Shown: positions 12,335-22,686, counted from the stretch's first letter. The stretch is DNA of 64,000 nucleotides from Malachius bipustulatus (GCA_910589415.1 OU342630.1:15719867-15783866); one strand, 5' to 3'. Notes: generated by a model from the letters alone, not told the origin. Program-made: numbers and translations.

Positions 12335-14005
12335 TGCAGCGCGAGCAAAAATAATTGATTATAAATCAGGGAATGTCGAAAGTAGCAGTAACGAGAGCTT
12401 GCAGTGCAAGCGAAGGGCAAAATGTTGTTTCGGCAAAACGATAATACTGCAAAAGAAACTTTCACGACAAATTTCTCTGAAGACAATGAAGTTGAATAAC
12501 TTGAAAACTGAATCAAATACTATCAGAGTGCTAGTTATTCTGCTGCTTTAATTATTTAAAAAGGTACACCCTATATATAGGTATCTAAGGTAGATTAGGG
12601 ATGCCAAAGAGTTCTTCAGTTCTTATTAACTCGATTTGCTCGAGTTCTTATTTTTATTGTGCTACCTAAACTCTATGAAGAACTAATAAAAAGTAGATTT
12701 AGGGTTATAAAGATGTTAATGTGATTTTCAAAGAATAAGTTAAAATGGACAGATGTTTAATGAGCAAATTATGGTTTACATTTCCTGTTTAATTTAAAAT
12801 CAAATAATTATCCTGTCTTATTTTAAAAGCTTTAAATCTGATATAAATATGTTTAAACAATCAGTTTGTTTGAAAATAAAGGATCCTTTACTTTGCACAG
12901 CTGTGTACAAAAGAATAAGATACTTCCGATATCATTTATATCGGGAAAGATAAAGTTCGTGAGTGGTAATTAATTAATTTACTAAGTTAGCACAGATCTT
13001 CTAGTCCTTCTTCGTCATGATCGGTGAGATAAAATAAAAGACAACACTTACAGTTTCCGGGATGAAGCTGATTGAGGTAAAAACTGTCTTTATTTTGACA
13101 GTAAAAAGGATATTAATAACTCCTGGGCTTTGCTAGGGGTGGTGCTCAATCAGGCATTGAAGTCTCCAGAGAAAGCAGCAGGTGCAGAGACGACGCCCTG
13201 ATGAGACTCCTAGGATTGAACAACCAAAACAGCACTAGCACCGGGAAATGTTCTGCTGTCGTTGAAAATCACCAAAACGTTGATTTATTTCACCATGGAT
13301 AAGTGAAAACGGTGGAAGGATGAATTAGATAGTTGAAGAACAGAAATGGGCCACGCTCCCTTTGTTTCCTAGTCCAAGATGGCTTCCTCGGTTGCAATAG
13401 GCAATTAAATCCAGATAATTAGTAAATACCGGAAAGGACAAGGTATTTACCAGAGATAAAGGTAAAGATAAGGTATAAGGTAATGTTGAGATAGAATCCC
13501 CGAAGCTAAAAATAAGTAATAATCAAATTAGAGCTTCTCTTCAAAAATATCTGTAATGGCGACTTACCCTGAACAACAGGCTTCGATGGGAACGATCAAG
13601 AGAATCAACTTTCTTGATGGACAGATAAAAAGGAAGTGAATTCAGTTCCGTGAACTCGAGAGGAAATTCGCCTTCGGTTGGTGAAAGGAGAAATGTCATG
13701 GGCAGATACTGAAATCTGATTGACAGTTGACAACTTATTTGGTTCCTGAAAGGAACTCAGGATCGGACTGAAACGACAACTTATTTGGTTCCTGAAAGGA
13801 ACTCAAAATCCTAGTGAAACGAAACGTGCAATGCCATCTAGTAGTGAATTATCCAGACAGTACCAGCGCCAGAATATGGTGTGGGTAGTCAGTTCAAAGA
13901 TGCGATCTATATTATAGGGAGTTGTAGGGAACTGTAATTTTACAATTCTCTTTAAAACGAGGGAAGCTTTGCAAAGAGGACAACAGGTGACGTATTCACG
14001 TTACA
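12335..14005 (-). repeat. 5' LTR (minus-strand element)
   Basis: Same 1671 bp as the 3' LTR with one noticed substitution (13366). It lies next to the primer-binding site, which makes it the 5' LTR of the minus-strand element. Confidence 0.93.
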
Positions 14006-14009
14006 ACAC
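14006..14009. repeat. Target-site duplication ACAC (right) of the LTR element
   Basis: Matches 5954-5957. Removing the LTR element and one ACAC copy rejoins aacaggaacac to cctgtata, restoring the ACACCCTGT end seen inverted in the right arm at about 16482. Confidence 0.8.
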
Positions 14010-14351
14010 CCTGTATATTATTATATTTTTTAAATGTCTGAAGAAATCGAATACAGGTGGTTTTCACCATTGGAATTTAGAAGGTTAGGTTTATGAGTTA
14101 TAAACAAGTGAAAATCGAAAATTTTCAACTTCAAAGCAGTCTAGAACTAGAACGGCTCAAGATATCCAAAAACGGTTTACATGTCCCTTTCCTAACTTTG
14201 CACGTTTTAACCCAGTATGCGGAGTAAATTTCAATACAGGGTGATGAAAATCATCCGATTTTTCATCACCCTGTATTAAAATTTAATATCTTTCAAGAAT
14301 TAACGCTGTTTTCACGTGATAAACGTATAAGGAAAAAAATTAACAGGAATG
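14010..14351. repeat. Left-arm module with an internal ACAGGGTGATGAAAA palindrome
   Basis: This is homologous, inverted, to 16265-16480 (shared tataaacaagtgaaaatcg and acatgtccct motifs). It also holds a near-perfect small palindrome at 14234-14276 (atacagggtgatgaaaa with ttttcatcaccctgtat) that the right arm lacks. Confidence 0.7.
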
Positions 14352-14396
14352 AACAGCAGTTTATTTTTTCGGCCAATTAGTGTACTCTATATATTA

Positions 14397-14435
14397 CATC
14401 TACGTTTCGACATCGTACATGCCTTCTTCAGGATG
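14397..14435 (-). ncRNA. Hammerhead-like motif, minus Penelope copy
   Basis: Exact mirror of 16181-16219: CTGAAGA and GAAAC core elements, a short CATC/GATG stem I and an ACGT stem III followed by A. Stem II has one extra A beside the core, so activity is uncertain. Confidence 0.45.
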
Positions 14436-14725
14436 CTAAAAACAATATTACAGCTATTATACACTAGATTTTCAACGTATTAGCCAAGTCATTTCTTACC
14501 AAACATGTGAGGATCAATTAAAACTAACAAAACTAGTAAAAACATTTGGACATATACATCAAACACAACTTCTTATATATAAGGTAAATATCACATAATT
14601 GAACACATTCTATTATTGTTAATGGACTAGATTATAGAAACAATTGTTGTAATTCTCTGTACCATGTTACATTATTATTCCTGCTTATTCTACCATCTTG
14701 TGGTTCTCTAATCAACAATGATAAG

Positions 14726-14756
<31 letters not shown>

Positions 14757-15011
14757 CATTTTTGCAATTTTATCTTAATTTTTAAATTGTTCTTATTTTT
14801 ATTATTGAACGACACATGTCCGTCAACATATGTCATTTTTGAGTTATTTATTTGCTTTCTTTCATTACTGGCATCTTTGACAGCTGAATTGCTTGTATTG
14901 TTCTTAGTCAGGTACTATGGCTGTCATTGTCTTACATGTCTTCCCCCCATTATTTAAACTTTTAAATTATTAAATTATATTCTAGTCAGGTGAACCGTAT
15001 GTTTACAATTT

Positions 15012-15302
15012 TTACTCTTTCCTGAGATCTATTAAATAAGAGTAGATGTTGCTTATTTTGTCTATATCAGACCTGTGATTCATAGTGTCATTTGTTTTAA
15101 TTATATAGAACATTTCAAGGAACAGTCTTTTTCGATAATTTGTCTCAAAGTCCAAGATTTTAGCATTTTGGAAATTAGCAACATGAGCTGTTTTTCTGCA
15201 ATGTTCTGCTAGGGCACAATTTCTGTTAGGGTTTTTTACATCACTTTTGTGTTGTGTGATTCTTTTTTTCAGTTGTTGCGAGGTTTGGCCTATGTATACC
15301 TG
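15012..15302 (-). pseudogene. GIY-YIG endonuclease domain fragment (Penelope-like), minus copy
   Basis: Same 96 codons as the plus copy (below), read from the palindrome centre outward. In Penelope-like elements this domain follows the reverse transcriptase and nicks target DNA. There is no start codon because the element is truncated just before the YIG motif. Past the centre the reading differs from that of the plus copy, as expected for two fragments joined head to head. Confidence 0.75.
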
Positions 15303-15313
15303 GAGCTTGTCAA

Positions 15314-15604
15314 CAGGTATACATAGGCCAAACCTCGCAACAACTGAAAAAAAGAATCACACAACACAAAAGTGATGTAAAAAACCCTAACAGAAATTGT
15401 GCCCTAGCAGAACATTGCAGAAAAACAGCTCATGTTGCTAATTTCCAAAATGCTAAAATCTTGGACTTTGAGACAAATTATCGAAAAAGACTGTTCCTTG
15501 AAATGTTCTATATAATTAAAACAAATGACACTATGAATCACAGGTCTGATATAGACAAAATAAGCAACATCTACTCTTATTTAATAGATCTCAGGAAAGA
15601 GTAA
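15314..15604 (+). pseudogene. GIY-YIG endonuclease domain fragment (Penelope-like), plus copy
   Basis: The C-terminal part of a Penelope-like polyprotein, too short and without a start codon. The 96-residue frame starts QVYIGQTSQQLKKRITQHKS, giving the YIG half of the GIY-YIG signature and the conserved Arg (LKKRI). It continues through CALAEHC, with an H-C spacing usual in this family, to a candidate catalytic Glu (RLFLEMFYI), and ends DLRKE before TAA. The family normally has about 700 or more residues with an N-terminal reverse transcriptase; here only the nuclease tail survives. The frame is free of stops in both copies. Confidence 0.8.
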
Positions 15605-15859
15605 AAATTGTAAACATACGGTTCACCTGACTAGAATATAATTTAATAATTTAAAAGTTTAAATAATGGGGGGAAGACATGTAAGACAATGACAGCCATA
15701 GTACCTGACTAAGAACAATACAAGCAATTCAGCTGTCAAAGATGCCAGTAATGAAAGAAAGCAAATAAATAACTCAAAAATGACATATGTTGACGGACAT
15801 GTGTCGTTCAATAATAAAAATAAGAACAATTTAAAAATTAAGATAAAATTGCAAAAATG

Positions 15860-15890
<31 letters not shown>

Positions 15891-16180
15891 CTTATCATTG
15901 TTGATTAGAGAACCACAAGATGGTAGAATAAGCAGGAATAATAATGTAACATGGTACAGAGAATTACAACAATTGTTTCTATAATCTAGTCCATTAACAA
16001 TAATAGAATGTGTTCAATTATGTGATATTTACCTTATATATAAGAAGTTGTGTTTGATGTATATGTCCAAATGTTTTTACTAGTTTTGTTAGTTTTAATT
16101 GATCCTCACATGTTTGGTAAGAAATGACTTGGCTAATACGTTGAAAATCTAGTGTATAATAGCTGTAATATTGTTTTTAG

Positions 16181-16219
16181 CATCCTGAAGAAGGCATGTA
16201 CGATGTCGAAACGTAGATG
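16181..16219 (+). ncRNA. Hammerhead-like motif, plus Penelope copy
   Basis: Order: CATC (16181-16184), CTGAAGA (16185-16191), stem II GGCAT/ATGTC (16193-16197 and 16203-16207), GAAA (16208-16211), ACGT (16211-16214), A (16215, predicted cleavage 3' of it), then GATG (16216-16219) pairing with CATC. One unpaired A (16192) separates the core from stem II, a departure from the consensus. Hammerheads with very short stem III are described in Penelope-like elements. Confidence 0.5.
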
Positions 16220-16670
16220 TAATATATAGAGTACACTAATTGGCCGAAAAAATAAACTGCTGTTAAAATTTAAACCACATAGTAGGATACTATGTGAAAA
16301 GTTAAGATAGGGACATGTAAACCGTTTTTAGATATCTGGAGCCGTTCTAGTTCTAGACTGCTTTGAAGTTGAAAATTTTCGATTTTCACTTGTTTATAAC
16401 TCATAAACCGCTCAATCTAAATTCCAATGGTGAAAACCACCTGTATTAGATTTCTTCAGACATTTAAAAAATATAAAGTTTTACAGGGTGTTTCCGTTAA
16501 AATAACGAAGTAGGTGTCAACTTCCGGTATTTCCGGAAGTGCGGCCATCTTGAAAATATTTTCATTGAATTTCTCTTGATCACTTATGTCTGGAAATTTT
16601 TTATTTTGAGGTTATAGGCCCATTAGTTTCCGAGATATAGCCGGTGGCCAGCCTTAAGCAGACACCCTGT

Positions 16671-17433
16671 ATATTAGCGCTTAGAGAAATGGGATTACTT
16701 TAATGAGGTTTTCAATGATATCAAGACCAATAAAACAAGCGTTACTACAAGTATGCCATCAGGTTACTTCACTAGTGACCTTATTCCTTTGTGAAACAGA
16801 CAATATTATGAACAGGACAATAATCTGAAAATAATGGGAGTGAAGTGATAAAATGTTGAATGTTCCATTGTTTTTTTATACGTAAATGTACTCGTATCAA
16901 CAACTAACAACCTCGGTTTTAAGCATTAATAAACTAATGCAACAAAGTAATTTAATTCAACGCGAATTTAAAACTTCACGCGCCAATTTTATCTTTGGAA
17001 TACGCCCAAAAATTAAAATAATAAAAAAACAATAAGGTACTCTACAATCCCAAAATTAAAAGACAAAAATTGGGACTTGAAAAATGTAATTAATACTCCA
17101 GTTTTTTTTTTAGGAACCAACGTAACTAACAAACAACAATGAAAATTCCAAATATTAGTAAAAAAATATTCACGTTCTCGTAAATCTCACCGGGGGTAAA
17201 AAAATTACATGAGGAGGGTCTTGCACAAACTTTTTTAGACAAAAATTTAAATACCTGCATGGTTGTATTAAAGTAACCCAAATCTGAATGGCCTCCAAAA
17301 TCTGGTATTTTTAATTTTCTCGGACCTGACTTTTTCGAAAGCATTACTTTGAAGATGAGCGGTTGAAATTTGCATTGCTCTAACATATAATAGACTACCT
17401 ATGATCGTCTGCCCGAACCCTCGAATCTCAGGC
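16671..17433. other. Intergenic, nothing recognised
   Basis: AT-rich sequence with short frames lacking any family signature. Confidence 0.5.
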
Positions 17434-17821
17434 AATTATTTCTTAATGGATGGCATGTTGTCTGACAACATGTCATTTACCTTTTGTCTAGCAACGCCTA
17501 GTAGGGGCTTTACCTACTTCATGCACACCGGGAGGCACTGCACTCATTTTTGGCATGCATTATGGCTGTCTGGGGTGTATCCTATGGCGCAAGCCTAACC
17601 CACCGTGCCTTTTGATTTTATTTTTATTTTTATTTCATTGCATTCTGCTCATGGGATCCGTGATCTAAACTGTGCTGTGTGTTGGTAGATACATTGTACT
17701 GAAGAGTCCCAAACAGGACGAAACACGTGTCTACAATTTCCGCCTCTGCTCACAGCACAACATTAATGGATGGCATGTTGTCTGACAACATGTCATTCAT
17801 CTTTTGTCTAATTATTTCTTA
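17434..17821 (+). mobile_element. Retrozyme-like element with 12-bp target-site duplication
   Basis: The insertion proper is 17446-17809 (364 bp). It is flanked by AATTATTTCTTA at 17434-17445 and 17810-17821, an exact 12-bp duplication of the length produced by target-primed retrotransposition. Its first and last 44 bp are repeats of each other at an offset of 320 bp (atggatggcatgttgtctga at 17446 and 17766), so it is 1.14 units of a 320-bp monomer. The monomer holds a type I hammerhead ribozyme (17671-17759) and no protein-coding capacity. Partial tandem units, a hammerhead and a target duplication are the known hallmarks of animal retrozymes, thought to move as circular RNAs using another element's machinery. 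A diverged relative lies at 31200-31375. Confidence 0.85.
17671..17759 (+). ncRNA. Type I hammerhead ribozyme
   Basis: All conserved core positions are present in order. Stem I inner strand ATTGTA (17693-17698); CTGAAGA core (17699-17705); stem II GTCC/GGAC (17706-17709, 17716-17719) with loop CAAACA; GAAA (17720-17723); stem III AC/GT (17723-17724, 17729-17730) with loop ACGT; GTC cleavage triplet ending at 17731. Then the perfect stem I partner TACAAT (17732-17737). Beyond symmetric 13-nt internal loops, an outer 9-bp stem TGTGCTGTG/CACAGCACA (17671-17679, 17751-17759) closes it. Self-cleavage is predicted between 17731 and 17732. The core closely resembles known animal satellite hammerheads with a GTCC-CAAA-GGAC stem II. 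Confidence 0.88.
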
Positions 17822-18535
17822 CCCCTATACAAGTATACTTTTCCGTATAACAGACTGTACGCATATAGACATTAAATCCACACACACACAGGAATGAAAA
17901 AATTGTAAATAAAACCAGGCCGGCTTCTGCCTCGGGACCTTTCAATTATTATCAGTCTTTCATTAAACGATAAAACCAATTAATATTGTAACAACATGTT
18001 GACCAAAGGGGAATAAATTGTATTGTGAATCAAGGGACTCCTCTTCCGCCAAAAGGTTTACCTTACACGAAAAAAGGATTACGAATTTGTTAGCGTGGCT
18101 CGGCATAATAACCTTGTCAAAATTCGTTCAAATAGCATGAATACATTTGGAGAAATCTGGTTTGAAAACCTTGAAGTTCATCCCTTATTTCCATCATAAT
18201 ATATCGATCTTATTTTATTTATTTTTATTTATTTATTGTTTTATTATTTTTGTATTATTATTATTGATTATGATATTTTTGTATTATGATTATTGATGAT
18301 GGATTGTTCTATTTTTCTTCCGTTCTGGATTGAAGTTGTTATTTTCTAGATAGTATATAGATTGTTTTTGTTTTACTTTCTTTCTGCCCGCTCGCCTGGT
18401 GATGTTGAGTATTTGTTATGGACAGCGTGGTTAGGTGGAAGAGCAGCGAAGGAAGGGGTACACCGCTTCTTCTGTAGCCTTTTGACATTGTAAAATAACA
18501 TTAGTTAAGTCTTCGTACAAAAGTTGTAGTTACAT
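17822..18535. other. Intergenic with an AT low-complexity tract
   Basis: Contains a TTAT/TATT-rich low-complexity tract (about 18208-18300). No gene seen. Confidence 0.5.
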
Positions 18536-19255
18536 ACAGGGTGTTGATTTTCAAAGCGGGCCATAGGGGATTAGCATTGCGAAAGTGGTTTTTGAGGATT
18601 CCTGCTCGCCGTTTAAACTGACAGAAACGATTTTGGTATCAAAATGAAGCTAAAATTATTGCGCATAACGCTTGACATCAGAAATTAATTTAATTTCACG
18701 TTGTTTTCTAAAATTCTTCAGTAAAAATTCAAGTAATTGTTAATGTTTAATCACAAAATAGCATGCCTTGCCTAAACAATAATGACGTTTCTGCGTTTCG
18801 ACAATCCAATAATAAAACTTTATAAGTCAGTAGGTAATAATAAAGTCTGGTTCTATTTAAAAATGGGTTATACAAACTAAGAAAGAGTCTTTATGGTGAA
18901 AACCTACTACAGTGTAGCCAGTTAGGGTTCGCGATTTATTTGCCGTGAATTTTTTTAATAGACCAATGTTTTATTATTGGATTGTCAAAACGTCGAAACG
19001 TCATTATTGTTTAGGCAAGGCATGCTATTTTGTGATTAAACATTAACAATTACTTGAATTTTTACTGAAGAATTTTAGAAAACAACGTGAAATTAAATTA
19101 ATTTCTGATGTCAAGCGTTATGCGCAATAATTTAATTTTAGCTTCATTTTGATACCAAAACCATTTCTTTCAGTTTAAACGGCGAGCAGGAATCCTCAAA
19201 AACCACTTTCGCAATGCTAATCCCCTATGGCCCGCTTTGAAAATCAACACCCTGT
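18536..19255. mobile_element. 720-bp inverted-repeat element, ACAGGGTGTTGATTTTC ends
   Basis: The ends read acagggtgttgattttcaaa and tttgaaaatcaacaccctgt, flanked by AT on both sides. Arms of about 290 bp (to about 18823 and from about 18968) surround a unique centre of about 145 bp. Another right arm stands alone at 55283-55531. No protein coding. Confidence 0.85.
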
Positions 19256-19425
19256 ATATGTCAATAAAGACTTATTATTATTATCTTATCAAGAAAGAAC
19301 TGATCGGATTTTATGTATTGGGAGTAAGTGTTCTGTTAAAGCAAAATCGGAATCACAATAATAAAGTGCTAAATTGTTTAAAAAGTGTCGTATTAACGAT
19401 TTTCTTAGGACTTATGAAGTCCTAT

Positions 19426-20302
19426 ACAGGGTTATTCACGGTATACGCCACGGAAGTTAATAGCCGTGTCTCTGAATTTAAGGATCTTTTTATTTTTGGA
19501 GTGGATGGAGACCCGGCAGAGGTACGTTTTAAAATTATATTCATAATGTACAGGTGCATGTCCCAAAAGCATGAAACATATCAAAGTTATGTTTTTTTAA
19601 ATGGCATGCTCCTATGTTATTGCATTTTTAGATTGTCTGAGAAAAGAAAATAAGATTGGCTTTTACAGTTGGTGTTTGAATTCAGAAGTTTTTGAGTTAT
19701 AAACAAGTGAAAATCGTCATTTTTCAAGTTCATGGCCCTGTAAAAACGGCTTAAGATAGAGAAAAACGGCTTACATGTCCCTATTTTAACTTTTCATGTA
19801 CTATCCAATGATGTAGATGAAATGTTTATACAAGGTGATAAAAAATTTGAAAAATTCTGAGATTTCTCCACGCGTCGACAAATAAAAAAATCAAAGAAAG
19901 CACAAATGTTTCTATACCGTAGGATAGTACATAAAAAGTTAAAATAGGGACATGTAAGCCGTTTTTCTCTATCTTGACCGCTTTCGTTGTACAGGGCCTT
20001 GAACTTGAAAAATGACGATTTTCACTTGTTTATAACTCAAAAACTTCTGAATTCAAACACCAACTGTAAAAGCCAATCTTATTTCCTCTTCTCAGACAAT
20101 CTAAAAATGCAATAACATAGGAGCATGCCATTTAAAAAAACATAACTTTGATATGTTTCATGCTTTTGCGACACCTGTACATTATGAATATAATTTTAAA
20201 ACGTACCTCTGCCGGGTCTCTATCCACTCCAAAAATAAAAAGATCCTAAAATCCAGAGGCACGGCCATAAACTTCCGTGGTGTATACCGTGAATAACCCT
20301 GT
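19426..20302. mobile_element. 877-bp inverted-repeat element, ACAGGGTTATTCACGG ends, copy 1
   Basis: The ends acagggttattcacggtata and tataccgtgaataaccctgt are inverted complements, flanked by AT. The arms are long, with the centre near 19865, and include the gagttataaacaagtgaaaa and ggcttacatgtccctatttt motifs. A second copy lies at 43288-44168. A 138-codon frame overlapping its left arm (19237-19653) crosses the element boundary and is not a gene. Confidence 0.88.
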
Positions 20303-21783
20303 ATATAACTCTAAGCTGTCATGACATTAGATGTACCCGTCAACTTTTAAAGAAACAGATTAACTGGTTTGCTCTACATATCAGCTCATAAACCGACAGA
20401 CAGAAATCATAAGTGATTTCGGGCTGTTTTGCCGCCGTATTTGGAGATATGCTTCGAAAGTTTGCACCAGGGTGCCCGTCGACGAGACTCTTCAGCATAT
20501 AAGATTCATTATTAATTAATAAAAAATCACCCCCTTGGGTGCAGCCTGATAATACCCCTAGATATTTTGATGAATGCAAAGTAGTCACGGGATACCTTCA
20601 CCAGATTTTCTACCCCCACTGGCACACATTTTCCACCTCGGGAACAACACTCCGCCAGGTGGAATCCGCGTAACGACGAGAAGGAAAACTACGGGAACGC
20701 AGTCGTCTCTACTGTACTACTTTCCCGCCGCCTTCGGGTCCCCTTTACTTCCTTCTCTCCAGGTACCGATCTCCTTTATTTAGAACAACACTCACGATAT
20801 AGAAAAACAAGACCCAATGCATTAACTAATGCATCTCTTTCTGCGGTCAGACGGCTAGCCAGACCCGTTTCTGAACTTATCTTGCTTGTTTGAAGCTAGC
20901 GAGCTCTAATACGCTAAGCAAGTATAAGATGTTTGCGGTGCGCGCGCCTCCTCGTGGATTTTTTTCGCACTTTTGTGCGGCATACTAATCGTTGACAGCT
21001 CGTTTCAATAAAATGAAACCTTTCTTAACATCATTATTTGGAAGTGTATTTCTAGATTTTTGAATTTATTATGACTACAATTATTATTAAAAGTCATTTC
21101 CAAGCATCCAGTCTCGACTGCTTTCATTTTAAATCGTTGAGAAATGGGCGAAATCTCATGATGAGTTTTCACATGAGCGATGTTATAGAGAATACGTTTA
21201 CATGGAACTTTTCTTCAAGGAACCGCTCTTTTAGAGAGACTCCTGGTGCACATAGCACTCATAAAAATGAAAAAACCTATTATTGTCCCATTGTTCAGCT
21301 GATATATTAATTGTTCCATTAAAAATATCACCTTTCTTATCAAAACATAATAAGTTCACATTTCATCTCATGTTTTAGGGTTTTTCATTCAGCTTATGTA
21401 TAATAAGTCGAAGAGTTTTGGACATATTTTGCAGCTGTAAAGCAAGAAAATGTTACCCTTCGTCTGAAATACAGCTCGAAAAAATTATAGCAGTAGTTAT
21501 TGTTTTATTAATATTACTTATATGCCTTAAATTATTAACTAAAATTTTTAACTTTAATTTACAATCTAAAAAAAGATTCAGGAGTAAGTAATAAATACGT
21601 ATGTAATCGCAAGCATTTAAGGTACTCGTGTACAACAAACCCTTCCCGATTTTTTTATACCGTAACGACCTCATGTTTGCAATAACAAATATGTACATTA
21701 AAATGAATAGCGGGCATGCAGGACTTGCCGCATGAAAGTGTCAAATTTGCCCACTTGGTGGCGCCACAATAGTTACTTATTTA
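20303..21783. other. Intergenic with a GC-richer patch
   Basis: No recognised gene. At about 20570-20780 base composition rises clearly (cgggaacgcagtcgtctcta, tttcccgccgccttcgggtc), unlike its surroundings. It could be a host-gene exon or untranslated region or an unknown element; no motif supports a call. Confidence 0.4.
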
Positions 21784-22652
21784 GCCTATTATAATACTCT
21801 TCGAAGTCCCTGTGCCTGATTATAGTAAGGCGTTTAGCGCAAAAGTGACCCAAACCCAAAATAATACTTATGGAGAAACAAGCAACAGAAAATTGTGAAG
21901 ATATTTTGAGAATTAATCAAGCAATTATTAGAGGCGATGTTAAGGATTCGTTAATTTATTTGAATTCACGTAAATGTTAGGATATTATACATAGTATTTG
22001 AACCGTTTTTTTTTTTAAATAAAATTTTGAATGTGGTTTGGGCCACTTTTGCGTAACCTCTTTTTTTATTGACTTTGGAATAAAAGAAGATTTTAATGCA
22101 AAATAATTTATTTTCATATAAATGATGAGACATTTTCAAACAAAACTTAACTCAAAGTGTTTCTATTCATTTTCTTCCACACCGTGATCTTCAAAAACAT
22201 CTGCGTCTTCTTCCACACGTGCATTGTGGACCAGTTGACGATAAAATTCATGGTGTATTGGTGGAATATAGTCCAGTAGAGATAATAAGTCTTGGTATTT
22301 CTTTTCTTGTATGGGCTTGGGTCCTTCAAACAGAGGAAGAAGTTTGGCCATTTCCTGGAAAGATTGCTTGCCCCGGTTTTTTACATTAACTTCGCTAAAT
22401 AAAACATCTTCATTATTAGAATATTTGTACTGGAAAACTCCAGGTTTTTCTTTATCATAACGAAGCCACTGTATACGTAGCCACTCTACTTTTTCATCAG
22501 CTTCCGTTTTCTTGCGATTGGTTAATGCTTTCTCTAGTTCTTTTGTTGAGAAAAAGTCGCTGGATGTCATAACAAATACTCTGAATGGATTTTTTTCTTG
22601 GTTTCAAGAACCACTTGCACCCAATCATTGGGAATGTAAATATTTTTATAGT

Positions 22653-22686
<34 letters not shown>

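Larger units (their letters stand above)
5958..14005 (-). mobile_element. Ty3/gypsy LTR retrotransposon, internally deleted
   Basis: An 8,048-bp element on the minus strand has 1671-bp direct LTRs (5958-7628 and 12335-14005) at a constant offset of 6377. Its termini read TGTAACG...GCTGCA on the element strand. It has a primer-binding site next to the right LTR, a polypurine tract next to the left LTR and a 4-bp ACAC duplication. The internal region keeps only an integrase frame; gag, protease, reverse transcriptase and RNase H are absent. One base differs between the LTRs (6989 C versus 13366 T), so insertion was recent and mobilisation probably depended on a relative. It sits inside the left arm of an ACAGGGTGT inverted-repeat element. 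Confidence 0.93.
14352..15302 (-). mobile_element. Penelope-like element, 5'-truncated, minus copy
   Basis: An exact inverted copy of 15314-16264: paired coordinates sum to 30616 throughout with no indel, including equal 28-nt homopolymers (14729-14756 T, 15860-15887 A). It carries the end of a GIY-YIG frame, a 3' untranslated region and a hammerhead-like 3' end. The reverse transcriptase part is missing. Confidence 0.8.
15314..16264 (+). mobile_element. Penelope-like element, 5'-truncated, plus copy
   Basis: 951 bp: GIY-YIG coding tail, about 560 bp of AT-rich 3' sequence with a 28-nt A tract, and a hammerhead-like motif near the 3' end (16181-16219). It forms a perfect palindrome with 14352-15302 around the 11-nt spacer 15303-15313. 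Penelope-like elements are known for inverted partial copies and for hammerhead motifs in their LTR-like repeats. Confidence 0.8.
5775..16670. mobile_element. Composite inverted-repeat element with ACAGGGTGT ends, split by an LTR element
   Basis: The left end (5775, acagggtgtctgcttaaggc) and right end (16670, gccttaagcagacaccctgt) are inverted complements, and homology runs inward on both sides. The left arm resumes at 14010 after the 8.05-kb LTR insertion. Without that insertion the element is about 2.8 kb: outer diverged arms of about 0.4 kb, then two perfectly matched Penelope-like fragments around an 11-nt spacer. The outer about 190 bp of each arm is itself bounded by ACAGGGTGT and ACACCCTGT, so the structure may be modules inserted in one another. 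Confidence 0.75.

Noticed and set aside
14718..15898. Two identical 79-codon frames on opposite strands (14718-14957 and 15659-15898)
   Set aside because: They are the same non-coding AT-rich sequence in the two arms of the Penelope palindrome, led by a homopolymer; no protein signature.
19237..19653. 138-codon plus-strand frame
   Set aside because: It starts outside and runs into an inverted-repeat element; the frame is not kept in the second copy at 43.3 kb beyond a fragment.
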